Shown here piece after piece: positions 1 to 7,735 of a stretch of 64,000 bases of DNA (position 1 is its first letter; the number at the start of each line of letters is the position of its first letter). The translations under genes were made by a program, and so were the position numbers. The notes beneath the pieces were generated by a model. It had not been told where the DNA came from and did no database searches. It saw only the letters and a list, made by a program, of their open reading frames with translations. Where the stretch lies: positions 124,001 to 188,000 of the forward strand of contig JAOTWS010000001.1 in NCBI GenBank assembly GCA_029862745.1, read 5' to 3'. Source of the DNA: Nitrosopumilus sp. (GTDB taxonomy: Archaea > Thermoproteota > Nitrososphaeria > Nitrososphaerales > Nitrosopumilaceae).

Positions 1-285
1 GCAGGAACAAGTGATCTTATTGCAAAATATAATGGAGAACTATCCATAATAGATTACAAGACAAAAAGAAAACCCCAAGTTGATGATTTTATGTATGAAT
101 ATTATTTACAAACTACAACTTATGCTCAAATGTTTCATGAGGTAACAGGTCAGAAAATTAATCAAGTGGTGATTTTAGTTAGTAGTGAAAAAAATACTCG
201 ACAGGAATTCATAAAATCATGTGATGATTATATTGAACCAATCAATAAAAGAGTGGAAAAATTTTATTTGAGTAATTTACTGTGA
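1..285 (+). CDS. PD-(D/E)XK exonuclease, C-terminal part (5' end outside window)
   Basis: The open frame enters from the left edge, so only about 94 C-terminal residues are visible. Two pieces of a PD-(D/E)XK nuclease core can be read: GTSDL near visible residue 2, with the metal-binding Asp, and IIDYKT near residue 17, giving the D-x-K signature. These are followed by YYLQTTTYAQMF, a helix with the Q-x-x-x-Y pattern of the Cas4/RecB-like and MGME1-like exonucleases. The family degrades single-stranded DNA ends in repair or replication. No Cas genes or repeats lie nearby, so a housekeeping or virus-derived exonuclease is likelier than a CRISPR role. The specific subfamily is inference. Confidence 0.6.
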   Translation, partial: AGTSDLIAKYNGELSIIDYKTKRKPQVDDFMYEYYLQTTTYAQMFHEVTGQKINQVVILVSSEKNTRQEFIKSCDDYIEPINKRVEKFYLSNLL

Positions 286-328
286 ATAATTTAAACAGAA
301 ATAAATTGGATTGTATATTTGATTACTT

Positions 329-574
329 ATGGCAGATAAAATTACTGCATAGTAATTAAAATCACATGGAATAAATTTCGTGATTGTTGACATTAGAGAA
401 TCTGATGAAGGGAAAATATGATTTCTTATTCATACGCCATTAGGATTGAGAATAACAAACACAAAGAAAAAACAGGTAGAGCATCTCAGTGGGAAAGAAA
501 TATGCACATATTATGAAACTGATCATATACGAAATATTGTTGCAGATGAATTAGTAAAAAAATATTCAATCTAG
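329..574 (+). pseudogene. Decayed small protein gene with three in-frame stops
   Basis: One reading frame from ATG 329 to TAG 572 reads MADKITA, two stops (TAG, TAA), then LKSHGINFVIVDIRESDEGK, I, one stop (TGA), then FLIHTPLGLRITNTKKKQVE and a further 28 residues or so. The translated stretches look like a normal soluble protein. Each stop is one transition from a sense codon (CAG, CAA, TGG). This fits a gene of about 80 codons that has recently lost function. No family recognised. Reading the stops as lost Gln/Gln/Trp codons is inference. Confidence 0.4.
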
Positions 575-620
575 TTACGCTGGAAAGTAGATTATACTCA
601 TCTTGGATTCAATCTTAATT

Positions 621-971
621 TTACTCGTTCCATATTGATTGTTTCTTGAGCCACATAATCAGTTCCTTGTAAAGATTACTTTTTTCCATATTTAAAACTC
701 CTATCTCAAGATTTGTGGATGATTTTACTGTCTTGGTATATTTCTCGTGGACCGCAAAAATTATTTTGTCTAGAAACATTTCATTTTGCATCTCTTTTTT
801 TGCCAATTCTTCAGATTCAGTCATTGCAAAACTTGCAAATAAAACTCCATCAATCCAATATGCATGAGCTGCCTCAAGTGAAGACATCATTCCTATTAAG
901 TCATCTAGATTTAGTTTTATCATATCACGAACATAGATCTTGTCATACGGCTTATGGATGAATTGGGTCAT
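621..971 (-). CDS. Hypothetical protein, 116 aa
   Basis: Soluble, mostly helical protein with no recognised domain. The middle contains an amphipathic stretch (SSLEAAHAYWIDGVLFASFA, residues 30-49) followed by a charged helix. It has no signal peptide or membrane segment. It is transcribed away from the 1041 gene, with 69 bases between their starts. Length and composition match a real archaeal gene and the opposite strand gives only a shorter shadow frame. Function unknown. Confidence 0.6.
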   Translation of the reverse strand: MTQFIHKPYDKIYVRDMIKLNLDDLIGMMSSLEAAHAYWIDGVLFASFAMTESEELAKKEMQNEMFLDKIIFAVHEKYTKTVKSSTNLEIGVLNMEKSNLYKELIMWLKKQSIWNE

Positions 972-1040
972 GATGATGTCTTTTTGTAGAGTTTAATGAA
1001 TATTTGGAAATTTTATATCTAGTTTTGCTCAATTCACTTC

Positions 1041-1268
1041 ATGGTTGAAGATTTTTCAGATTATGATTTATTCATAACAGAATTTCCAAAAAAGGGTTAC
1101 AATCTAATAGATTATCTCCAAGGCAGGGTTCATTTTGCAGTGCTTGATCAAATGAAGTTAATGCATACTTCTGGAATGACTCCAAATAAAATTAGAGAGA
1201 CAATTATGACAAATATTGTTGAAATCATTGATCACTTTGAGTCTGAAAAAAAATCAGAAAGTTCTTGA
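1041..1268 (+). CDS. Hypothetical protein, 75 aa
   Basis: A short acidic, helical protein with no recognised motif. A TATA-like box (TTTTATATC, 1012-1020) lies about 26 bases before the ATG, so the mRNA is probably leaderless and starts at this codon. That supports the gene despite its small size. Its 3' end overlaps by 15 bases the end of a convergent Cys-rich mini gene at 1254-1379. Function unknown. Confidence 0.6.
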   Translation: MVEDFSDYDLFITEFPKKGYNLIDYLQGRVHFAVLDQMKLMHTSGMTPNKIRETIMTNIVEIIDHFESEKKSESS

Positions 1269-1379
1269 TTCTAATGTTACAGAATCTGCCAAAATTATTT
1301 TATGGCATTTACAATAGCAGTTGTAATGAGGCATATCGTTGTCCATTCGGTACTTGCATTCTTTAGTATGTTCAATCAT
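1254..1379 (-). CDS. Cys/His-rich mini protein, 41 aa
   Basis: Codes for 41 residues with C8, C21, C23, C25 and H26 grouped as HYNCYCKCHK, a likely metal (zinc) site. It lies 21 bases downstream of another small gene on the same strand (1401-1556) and may share its transcript. The size and Cys clustering resemble the other mini zinc proteins of this window. No known family; zinc binding is inference from the ligand pattern. Confidence 0.4.
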   Translation of the reverse strand: MIEHTKECKYRMDNDMPHYNCYCKCHKIILADSVTLESRTF

Positions 1380-1400
1380 AGACACTGTAAATTCTTCTCC

Positions 1401-1556
1401 CTAGGATGATTCCTTGTATTCACAATAATCGCGTATTGATTCGTTAAGATCTTTTATTAATTGAGCATCTGAAAAATCGGCATTCTTTAACATATCCCAT
1501 TTTTTCTCAATATCTTCTTTTAAAACATAGAGTGTTCTCTTATCGTCGCAATGCAT
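1401..1556 (-). CDS. Small helical hypothetical protein, 51 aa
   Basis: Reads MHCDDKRTLYVLKEDIEKKW then a charged helical remainder ending YKESS. The amino-acid make-up (charged helix, few low-complexity residues) is protein-like. A second ATG-like start overlaps just upstream in another frame. It is followed on the same strand by the 41 aa Cys-rich gene. No domain recognised. Confidence 0.4.
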   Translation of the reverse strand: MHCDDKRTLYVLKEDIEKKWDMLKNADFSDAQLIKDLNESIRDYCEYKESS

Positions 1557-1917
1557 GAATAATTCACCTTCCTGTAGAATTTATGATTATTCATAAAAAA
1601 AATAATCCTTACAACTTCATAGTACTTAATGTCTTTGTTTTAAGTCTACATCATTTTAGACCCATTGCTGAATTAAATCTGAACTTGATATCATTTGGAG
1701 ATAGACATGAAAGTAAGATTACATCTTTCATAATGATTGATCATTATTTTACACATGATAAATCTATAGAATTGCAATTTAACAAAGATAAGTAATTTAT
1801 CAGTACTATGTACAAATTAGCAGTTGATTCTTTAAATTAAATATTCATTCAATGTGGCTGCCTAGCCATATAGATGATGTAGTTCAATCTTCCATGAATT
1901 TTTAATCTAACCATTTT
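1557..1917. other. Intergenic stretch, no convincing gene
   Basis: About 360 bases between two small genes. A 70-codon plus-strand frame (1583-1795) is open but rich in Ile, Asn and His without a domain or promoter, and I did not accept it. A 17-codon frame from ATG 1852 (MWLPSHIDDVVQSSMNF) is too short to judge. Confidence 0.3.
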
Positions 1918-2409
1918 TCATTCTTGTAGGTTTGCCATTTTTTCATAATAGTACTCCTGTTTTTTAAGGTCTCTTTCGGAAATTATCCTACATTTTCTCA
2001 TAGGTACTAATCTTGAAATTTGCTCATATGTTTTCATATCTCTAACATCTGCAGCATATGCAATCTGAAGCAAGGGTGATTTTTCTTCAATCATGGGTTT
2101 TGCATTTTCATATCCCCCACTTTGTCTCATTCCTGTTCGAAATAATCCTATGTGTGTTTTGCTTTTTGATATTTGTGGATCTTGATAACAACAAATTGCA
2201 AATTCATCATTATCTTTTTCAATGATTGTTATTCTGGTAAATTTGTCGCTCCAGTCTTCAACTTCTCTAGCTATGAATGTGGCTTCTTTTTTGTCTTCAA
2301 AAACGGTTGATACTACCAATCTATCTTTTTCATATGCCCATGAAATTCCATAGAAATTTTTGCGCCAATCAATCTCAAAAGACATAGCATGTATCTGAAA
2401 AATTAACAA
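1918..2409 (-). CDS. Hypothetical protein, 163 aa (or 155 aa)
   Basis: Soluble protein with an alternating beta/alpha pattern and no recognised domain. The N-terminal half has several short beta-like strands (FYGISWAYEKDRLVVSTVF), and the C-terminal third is charged and helical (ERDLKKQEYYYEKMANLQE). The start could be the second Met at 2385, giving 155 residues beginning MSFEIDW; the first eight residues look like a chance upstream extension. The upstream 200 bases are AT-rich and hold the promoter. Confidence 0.6.
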   Translation of the reverse strand: MLIFQIHAMSFEIDWRKNFYGISWAYEKDRLVVSTVFEDKKEATFIAREVEDWSDKFTRITIIEKDNDEFAICCYQDPQISKSKTHIGLFRTGMRQSGGYENAKPMIEEKSPLLQIAYAADVRDMKTYEQISRLVPMRKCRIISERDLKKQEYYYEKMANLQE

Positions 2410-2655
2410 ATTAATGCTTTCGAATTCGAATCGTAATTTTATTTTTAAATAAAAAATATGACCAGCACATATTCTTACAAAATTTAAGAAAGAGTAAAAT
2501 CATAAATTAGAGTAATTTTAGATAATATGTGCTAGTTTTTACATATTCAAAAATTTAAACAAATTAATGCTCTAATGTTATCCTAGGACAATTTTTTAAC
2601 TAGACATGATTAAAAAACTCGTCAGATAATTCATTCAAGAACTAGATGATATTTC

Positions 2656-2769
2656 TTAGGGGCAACTGCATTTTTCTCGTTTACCACAATAGGGACAATT
2701 ACAATCACAGTACAATAATGCCTGTCCACATGGTTCACATTTTGTGTACTCTACAAAATCCTCTTTCAA
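2656..2769 (-). CDS. Cys-rich mini zinc protein, 37 aa, TTG start
   Basis: A 37-residue product beginning at TTG 2769, with eight cysteines arranged C11-x2-C14, C21-x-C23-x-C25-x2-C28 and C34-x-C36. The ordered CxxC and CxC pairs point to two zinc sites. A stop codon lies three codons upstream in frame, so TTG is the only usual start available. The plus-strand frame covering it is less protein-like. Metal binding is inferred from the ligands; role unknown. Confidence 0.45.
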   Translation of the reverse strand: MKEDFVEYTKCEPCGQALLYCDCNCPYCGKREKCSCP

Positions 2770-2973
2770 TATACATTACCTTCCATACATTTACAATGCA
2801 ATATAAAATTGATAAGTGGTTTGGCCAAATCTCTTAAAATTAGTTTTATTTTTTAATCAGGATTAAACAAATGTTTAAAATTGTGGGATAATTTTTAGAT
2901 TCAAAATGGAACTCTGATTGACTTTTTTGTTTAGGGACTAAACGTTTTACAAACAATCATTATGAGTTGTACA

Positions 2974-3198
2974 TTAGATTCGTTTTTTCAATAATGCTTC
3001 TTGAGGTGTTTTTCCTTTGTTTACTTCCCAATGCCAATTATGATGTTTTTTCCAATGAGTTTCTAATTCTTCAGTGGTGGGTTCTTTTCCAAAAGGGGTT
3101 CCACATAACTTACATTGAATCACTTTTCTCACATCATTTTTTCTTTTTTGTTTAATAATTGGATGACATTGTACTGGAAAATTCTCATCATATATCAT
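2974..3198 (-). CDS. C2H2-type zinc finger protein, 74 aa
   Basis: Contains CKLCGTPFGKEPTTEELETH followed by WKKHH: C29-x2-C32-x15-H48-x3-H52, a classical two-Cys two-His finger with a slightly long loop. Both flanks are basic or aromatic, suited to nucleic-acid contact. Small single-finger proteins of this type are common in these archaea, mostly without known targets. It ends a minus-strand run of small genes (3222, 3658). Confidence 0.65.
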   Translation of the reverse strand: MIYDENFPVQCHPIIKQKRKNDVRKVIQCKLCGTPFGKEPTTEELETHWKKHHNWHWEVNKGKTPQEALLKKRI

Positions 3199-3221
3199 AT
3201 TGTACTTTGAATTGTATAAAA

Positions 3222-3623
3222 TTAAGAGTTTCGTTTTGAATGATCATTTTTTGAACTTGATGTTTTTCTAATCTTTGTGTTTGATTTATTTTTTATGAGA
3301 TTATTTTTCTTTTTACTCCCTTGGAATTTCTCTCTTCTACGTTTTCTTTCCAAATCCATTAACGCGTAAATTTTTCCTGTTTCACATAATTTCATATTAC
3401 CAGTAATTGGATCATGAATCGACTCAAGAGTACCATCAGACAGTAATTCTCCAACAATACTCCATGCCATGCTTTCTGAAATATCAAATTTGTAAGGAAT
3501 TGTTAAAACTTTTGTAAAAAATCCATTCTTTGAATTTCTTAAAATAAATTGTTCAACTTTTTGTTCAGTTGTAAGTGACGGTTCTCTTTTTGTAAATCGT
3601 CTATAAGGTTTTCTTTCTGACAT
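3222..3623 (-). CDS. Hypothetical DNA-binding-like protein with basic tail, 133 aa
   Basis: Residues 17-80 look like a winged-helix-type fold: helix, helix (SMAWSIVGELLSDG), then a beta wing (TLESIHDPITGNMKL). The last 40 residues are dominated by Lys, Arg, Asn and Ser, a disordered nucleic-acid-binding tail. It lies 34 bases downstream of the 3658-4248 gene on the same strand and may be co-transcribed. The winged-helix call is from pattern only. Confidence 0.55.
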   Translation of the reverse strand: MSERKPYRRFTKREPSLTTEQKVEQFILRNSKNGFFTKVLTIPYKFDISESMAWSIVGELLSDGTLESIHDPITGNMKLCETGKIYALMDLERKRRREKFQGSKKKNNLIKNKSNTKIRKTSSSKNDHSKRNS

Positions 3624-3657
3624 ACTTTGTTACAAATTTTCTAGTATTTTAGGTAAA

Positions 3658-4248
3658 TCATTTAGCATGAATGGTATCAGGATCATTATTTCCTGGCAGA
3701 TATTTATCCCCTAGTTTGTTTTTCATGTTATCATCAAATTCTTCCTGTAATCTTGTAAGGTAAATTTTAGCTTCAGTCTCATCATCTGGAATGCCAGTAT
3801 CTACATCATAATTGAAACCTGTTGCTAAATGATAAAACTCTTCAAAAAATTCTTTACAATCAATTACATCTGCTTTATGATTAATTGATGCTATAAGACA
3901 ATTATTATCTATTCTAAAATTCATACAAATTTCTTCCTCAATCATGGTATCTACAATTACTGCCATGAGGTATGGAATGTATTTTTTATCCAATATGCAT
4001 TGACCTTTATTTGCTATCCAGAGTTCATGACCATCAAGCAGATAATCAAAAGTCCTGACTATGACATCTCGAATATTTGAATCAGGGTATGCAGATTTTG
4101 AATTCCATGAATCTGTTTTGAAACTATTAGGTTCTACAAAAACGACATCAAATTTTAAATGTTCATTAACTTGCTCATACTCCCAAACTTGCTTGTTGGT
4201 CCACATTGGTGAGAATTTTTCTATGGTGGTTTTTGTTCGTTGATCCAA
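3658..4248 (-). CDS. Hypothetical protein, 196 aa
   Basis: Soluble acidic protein of unknown function. Visible blocks are FDVVFVEPNSFKTDSW, a central helix pair (YIPYLMAVIVDTMIEEEICM) and an acidic C-terminal helix (EEFDDNMKNKLGDKY). There is no signal peptide, membrane segment or catalytic motif I recognise. It probably heads a minus-strand unit with 3222 and perhaps 2974. Confidence 0.65.
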   Translation of the reverse strand: MDQRTKTTIEKFSPMWTNKQVWEYEQVNEHLKFDVVFVEPNSFKTDSWNSKSAYPDSNIRDVIVRTFDYLLDGHELWIANKGQCILDKKYIPYLMAVIVDTMIEEEICMNFRIDNNCLIASINHKADVIDCKEFFEEFYHLATGFNYDVDTGIPDDETEAKIYLTRLQEEFDDNMKNKLGDKYLPGNNDPDTIHAK

Positions 4249-4288
4249 TATTTTTCTATTTTATTTCTATAGTTTAATCTTTCTTATG

Positions 4289-4495
4289 CTAGTTGTTAAT
4301 TCCTGATTTAAGAAATTCTAGTGTACATTCGGTAAGTTCGATACTAGAATGTTTTTTTATGCTATGTTTACAGTTAGGACAAGTTCCAAGATCGTCATTA
4401 GAAAATTCGTCTCCTACTTGTTTCATACAACACTCCATTAATTCATCTGTAGAGTGTGATTCCATTGCAAGTTTACATGTTGGGCATTCAGTCAA
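4289..4495 (-). CDS. Duplicated CCHC zinc-motif protein, 68 aa
   Basis: Two copies of the same motif are visible. Residues 4-22 and 39-57 both follow C-x2-C-x6-H-x7-C, with shared ends (CPTCK / CPNCK and DELMEC / IELTEC). The exact spacing shows an internal duplication giving two zinc-binding units joined by an acidic linker. No known family; it differs from the retroviral zinc knuckle (C-x2-C-x4-H-x4-C). Divergent from the 4561 gene. Confidence 0.65.
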   Translation of the reverse strand: MTECPTCKLAMESHSTDELMECCMKQVGDEFSNDDLGTCPNCKHSIKKHSSIELTECTLEFLKSGINN

Positions 4496-4560
4496 AACTA
4501 TATTCAGTTACTCTGCATGTGATTATTATAAATTATATTTGATCTTTGCATACAATTCAT

Positions 4561-4812
4561 GTGAATTTAGATAAATTTCAAAATGAGTTGGTTTGTATTT
4601 GTAAACAGCGTGTAATATTTGATGTTGTTGGAGATATAGAATGCGATTGGGGTTCTCACACTGTAATTCAATGTCCTAAATGTGAGGAACTTTTTTCAGT
4701 GGATAAACCATGCCAGGCATTCAAAAGTATTGAAGATTTGCTGAAAATTAATGATGTCTTTTATTCTCAAGAAGAATTACTCGAATACATGTCAAGTTCA
4801 CATACTTGTTAA
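4561..4812 (+). CDS. Zinc-ribbon-like protein, 83 aa, GTG start
   Basis: The coding frame is open from TTG 4546, but a TATA-like element (TTATATT, 4533-4539) puts transcription start at about 4562, so GTG 4561 is the better start. The product contains CIC (C12, C14), C28, then C38-x2-C41 (CPKCEELF), probably a zinc ribbon. The C-terminal half is acidic and helical, ending SSSHTC. Function unknown. Confidence 0.55.
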   Translation: MNLDKFQNELVCICKQRVIFDVVGDIECDWGSHTVIQCPKCEELFSVDKPCQAFKSIEDLLKINDVFYSQEELLEYMSSSHTC

Positions 4813-4916
4813 TATCACTAATTTTCTACTAGTTAAGATGTATTCTTGATGTAATGTGTAAATTAATGAAATTATGAATCAATTTATCTTTAATCTGATT
4901 TTAAATTACTCGTTTG

Positions 4917-5012
4917 CTATCCAAATAATAGTACTAAACCAACAACTAATGCTGCTACTGAAATACCCATCCAGACATAAAATTTCTTTAACACATAGTT
5001 TTCCAGTATCAT
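4917..5012 (-). CDS. Single-pass mini membrane protein, 31 aa
   Basis: Reads MILENYVLKKFYVWMGISVA followed by ALVVGLVLLFG and stop. A short polar N-terminus precedes one membrane helix of about 18 residues that ends the protein. The composition is typical of real tail-anchored mini proteins. The opposite-strand 73-codon frame over this interval is low-complexity and less credible. Role unknown. Confidence 0.35.
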   Translation of the reverse strand: MILENYVLKKFYVWMGISVAALVVGLVLLFG

Positions 5013-5225
5013 CTAAAATTAATAGGTTTGAAATCGCATCATTGTTTACAGTTGATTATATCGTGTATGAAATCAACTTTGAGCAAATTATTTAACAAGT
5101 ATTTCTCATGGTTTTCATGAGCAAGACCTCAAACAAATCTAAAAAAAGAGCAAAAAGTACAGACAATACCTAGTTTAATGATGAATTATTTACAAAATAA
5201 TTTTCTTTTAAATTAAACATTTGTA

Positions 5226-5318
5226 ATAATGAAAGCAAGCAAGTTTGATGTCTTATTTCATCGACTCTTTGGGAGTTACAGACAGACATTAACCCGCAAT
5301 CATCTTGCTTTCAATATT
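5226..5318. ncRNA. Candidate structured RNA or long hairpin
   Basis: A long inverted repeat, AATAATGAAAGCAAG (5225-5239) against CTTGCTTTCAATATT (5304-5318), pairs over 15 positions with one mismatch. Inside it GATGTCT can pair with AGACATT (one G-U), and at the tip GACTC pairs with GAGTT around a short loop. The three nested helices are consistent with a folded RNA in a gene-free stretch. Strand is undecided; a TATA-like TTTAAATTA lies just upstream on plus (5207-5215). Confidence 0.35.
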
Positions 5319-5504
5319 TCTAATGCCTAATGTTTCTAAAAATTCTTAAAATGAAACATGTCTTAAATTTTGATCAAAAAGGGTTAAAAAATTGATCCAT
5401 TTTTTCAGCATAAACAAGATTTGAGATTTAATTAGATATTATCAGATACAATCTACAAAATAATCCAAAATACAATATTAAAGCTTAAAACCAATTTTTG
5501 TAAA

Positions 5505-5714
5505 GTGAACAAGATGCTCATCTCATGCAGAGGTATACAAAAAAACCACCATGTAATAGAATGCATGTTTCTTTACGAGGGTAACTGGGGAGATAGAAAA
5601 TTAATTGAACATGAAAAGTTTCACAAATCACTTCAGAATAAAACTGATTTTTGGTTGGGTTTTGAAACATCTCAATTTTTTAAAATGAATAGTCGTTATG
5701 GAAAAAGAACATAG
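5505..5714 (+). CDS. Hypothetical protein, 69 aa, GTG start
   Basis: A small protein with Cys and aromatic residues (MLISCRGIQ, FWLGFETSQFF) and no recognised domain. A TATA-like CAATATTAAAGC (5472-5483) sits about 26 bases before GTG 5505, supporting a leaderless transcript and the GTG start. The ATG three codons in is an alternative. Function unknown. Confidence 0.4.
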   Translation: MNKMLISCRGIQKNHHVIECMFLYEGNWGDRKLIEHEKFHKSLQNKTDFWLGFETSQFFKMNSRYGKRT

Positions 5715-5816
5715 TCATTCTATTAAAAATACAACTAATTGTTAAAAGTGAACAAAAATATCATTATTTTCAAATACATCAAAATAATTTTATTCTCTTA
5801 GAAAATATCAACTGTT

Positions 5817-6353
5817 GTGAGTCAAAATCATGTATTAGAATGGAGTAAAAAAAAACTTCTCAAATGGTCTGATTTTAAGGCAGAATCAAATCCTGCTGCA
5901 TTTGAAGACGCTCATAGTACAATTAAATATCGATTTACATGGGTAATAGATTCGGATAAAAATGGCAACCAAATTATGTTTCTAATTGATGACATTCGTG
6001 TTTTTGTAGAATTTCACTCTATTCTTTCATGGGTTAGGTCCTCTCAGTCTAATGATAGTTTATTAAAACATGAGCAAGGAATTTTTGATCTAGCCGAATT
6101 GGTTAAACGTGAAAATCTAAATGCATTACAAAATATTTTTTACGGAAAACAATTTCCCACAAGAGGCAGAAATGAACAACAACAAAAACAATTTGCAAAA
6201 GAAGATTCTGGTAAAATGATTGCACAGGAAGTTGAAAAACTTGAAAATATTTATAAAAAAAAATGTCAAGAGTATGTTGAACAAACGAATTTTGGACAAA
6301 ATCAAGAAAAACAATCTGAGTATAATTTAATGTTTGAAAAATTAAGACAGTGA
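5817..6353 (+). CDS. DUF922-like protein with degenerate HExxH motif, 178 aa
   Basis: The N-terminal WSDF (17-20), the central strands, and KHEQGIFDLAELVKRE (84-99) match my memory of the DUF922 family, whose members carry HEQxHFDxAE, a putative zinc-protease motif. Here the second His is Ile89 (H85-E86-Q87-G88-I89-F90-D91), so a zinc protease is probably inactive or uses other ligands. Unlike many bacterial members there is no signal peptide, so the protein should be cytoplasmic. The C-terminal 70 residues are a Gln/Lys/Glu-rich helix. GTG start at 5817. The family call is moderate. Confidence 0.5.
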   Translation: MSQNHVLEWSKKKLLKWSDFKAESNPAAFEDAHSTIKYRFTWVIDSDKNGNQIMFLIDDIRVFVEFHSILSWVRSSQSNDSLLKHEQGIFDLAELVKRENLNALQNIFYGKQFPTRGRNEQQQKQFAKEDSGKMIAQEVEKLENIYKKKCQEYVEQTNFGQNQEKQSEYNLMFEKLRQ

Positions 6354-6539
6354 TATTACCATTCAAAATAAATTGATTTTGCACAATCAAGTTAATGATA
6401 TTATTTAATGAAGGATATGTATATTTTACCTAAATTCAAATTGTGTAAACTCTGAATTAAACTTATCATATTATTACAAATTGAATATACAAAAAGAGAA
6501 GTGTACTACAGTTAACGACATTTTGTAAGTATCTTGTAA

Positions 6540-6809
6540 TTATTGAGATGTGTTGCCAATAACTTTGTCTTCTGGAATTGAATTAATGTAGTTTACCAAA
6601 CTTCTATAATATTTTAAATGAAAATTTAGATCTTTAATTTCTGTTTGTCTTAATTCCTCAAGTTCTGGACCAAAGTCTATTTTGTCTGTATTAATGTGGT
6701 TTAACGTATTTTCATTAACTTCAATCATATGAAAAAGACTGTGAAGTACTTCTCCTTTTGTAAGACTTCTTTCACATGATTTTTTTAACAACACTTCTAC
6801 CCAATCCAT
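6540..6809 (-). CDS. Hypothetical helical protein, 89 aa
   Basis: Starts MDWVEVLLKKSCERSLTKGE and continues as two or three amphipathic helices. A minus-strand TATA-like GAATATATTG around 6833 lies about 26 bases upstream of ATG 6809, so I prefer this start to the ATG at 6839. No motif or family recognised. Confidence 0.55.
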   Translation of the reverse strand: MDWVEVLLKKSCERSLTKGEVLHSLFHMIEVNENTLNHINTDKIDFGPELEELRQTEIKDLNFHLKYYRSLVNYINSIPEDKVIGNTSQ

Positions 6810-6898
6810 GATGATTTTGAATATAATCAATATATTCACCCCTGAATTTGATAAATTCTAACCTTAGCTCTAATTTTTTTTAGTCTATTATAAACAGA

Positions 6899-7030
6899 TT
6901 ATTTTTTTTCTGCCTTCTTTTTTCTATCCATGATTTCTTGGTTTCTTTCAATATCAGAATGCACCTCAACATGATCATAGAGTTGCTCCTTAGAATCAAA
7001 TAGTTTCTCGCAATAGTAGCATTGATGCAT
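6899..7030 (-). CDS. Mini C2H2 zinc finger protein, 43 aa
   Basis: Canonical finger C4-x2-C7-x12-H20-x3-H24 (MHQCYYCEKLFDSKEQLYDH then VEVH), followed by a basic tail (MDRKKKAEKK). Spacing is that of a textbook C2H2 finger, including the Phe after the second Cys. Such single-finger proteins could bind RNA, DNA or protein. Too short for standard gene-length cut-offs, but the motif is strong. Confidence 0.65.
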   Translation of the reverse strand: MHQCYYCEKLFDSKEQLYDHVEVHSDIERNQEIMDRKKKAEKK

Positions 7031-7264
7031 TCCTATATTACGATCATCTTAGATAAATTACTTTTGGAATTTAAGTAAAATTTATTCTTAAAATATAAGA
7101 TACGGTATTATTATATTCAAATTATACTTTTATTTCGTTTTGCCTGTTTGATAAAAGAGAGTTAGGATAAATCATCTTTGCCACATACAGTTTTTTTATT
7201 TAGAGTGACTTGGCCTGTATCAGAAGAGAATCAACGTACACAATTGTAGGTGTAGTACTATTTT

Positions 7265-7363
7265 CTAAAATGTAGTTTTGTTAATTATTTGCAGCAATAA
7301 GCTGATACCAAATAATGTAACAACACCTATTGCCAAATTTGCATAATTCATTATACTTGACAT
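7265..7363 (-). CDS. Single-pass mini membrane protein, 32 aa
   Basis: Reads MSSIMNYANLAIGVVTLFGI then SLLLQIINKTTF. One central hydrophobic helix of about 17 residues is flanked by short polar ends. Similar in kind to the 31 aa product at 4917-5012. No family recognised; kept because the composition is membrane-protein-like in an otherwise non-coding interval. Confidence 0.35.
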   Translation of the reverse strand: MSSIMNYANLAIGVVTLFGISLLLQIINKTTF

Positions 7364-7417
7364 GACATTATTTTAAATTTTTGATATTAATCTAGTACGC
7401 TTAGATGTAATGTAATT

Positions 7418-7735
7418 TTAATAAGTTTCTACTTTAATCTCTGAATTACAAATAGGTATTTTCCCATTTTCTTTTCTAAAATCTTCAATTAACTGCAATT
7501 GACGTTCTTTTTGGTTATCTGTGAATTCTCTTTGATAGAATCGAGTTTTTTGTTTACATTCATTTTCTGAAAATTCGGTGTCCACATATTCGGTAAATGT
7601 TATTTCCATATTGTTTGTCTCTCCGATGAAGATCGGTTCTTTATTTCTATTATACAATACATAAACTCCAGAATGAGGTTTAACAAATTTGGCACTATCT
7701 AACCAAACTCTTAGCTTATCTTCCAATAATTCCAT
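7418..7735 (-). CDS. GIY-YIG nuclease-fold protein, 105 aa
   Basis: Residues 20-40 read PHSGVYVLYNRNKEPIFIGE, giving GVY (23-25), ten residues, then FIG-E-T (36-40), the spacing and variation expected of the GIY-YIG core. A later Arg/Glu-rich helix (FYQREFTDNQKERQLQLIED) may supply the conserved Arg and Glu. The domain fills the whole protein, so it is a stand-alone minimal GIY-YIG protein; the family includes DNA nucleases and non-catalytic members. Substrate unknown. Confidence 0.6.
   Translation of the reverse strand: MELLEDKLRVWLDSAKFVKPHSGVYVLYNRNKEPIFIGETNNMEITFTEYVDTEFSENECKQKTRFYQREFTDNQKERQLQLIEDFRKENGKIPICNSEIKVETY

Noticed and set aside
1-285. Cas4 / CRISPR association of the PD-(D/E)XK fragment
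   Set aside because: No repeats, Cas1 or Cas2 in the window, and the visible part lacks the cysteines of Cas4.
1583-1795. 70-codon plus-strand frame
   Set aside because: Rich in Ile, Asn, His and Phe, no domain, no clear TATA box at the expected distance; typical of chance frames in AT-rich DNA.
4874-5095. 73-codon plus-strand frame
   Set aside because: Low-complexity hydrophobic composition; the minus strand carries a more coherent 31-residue membrane protein.
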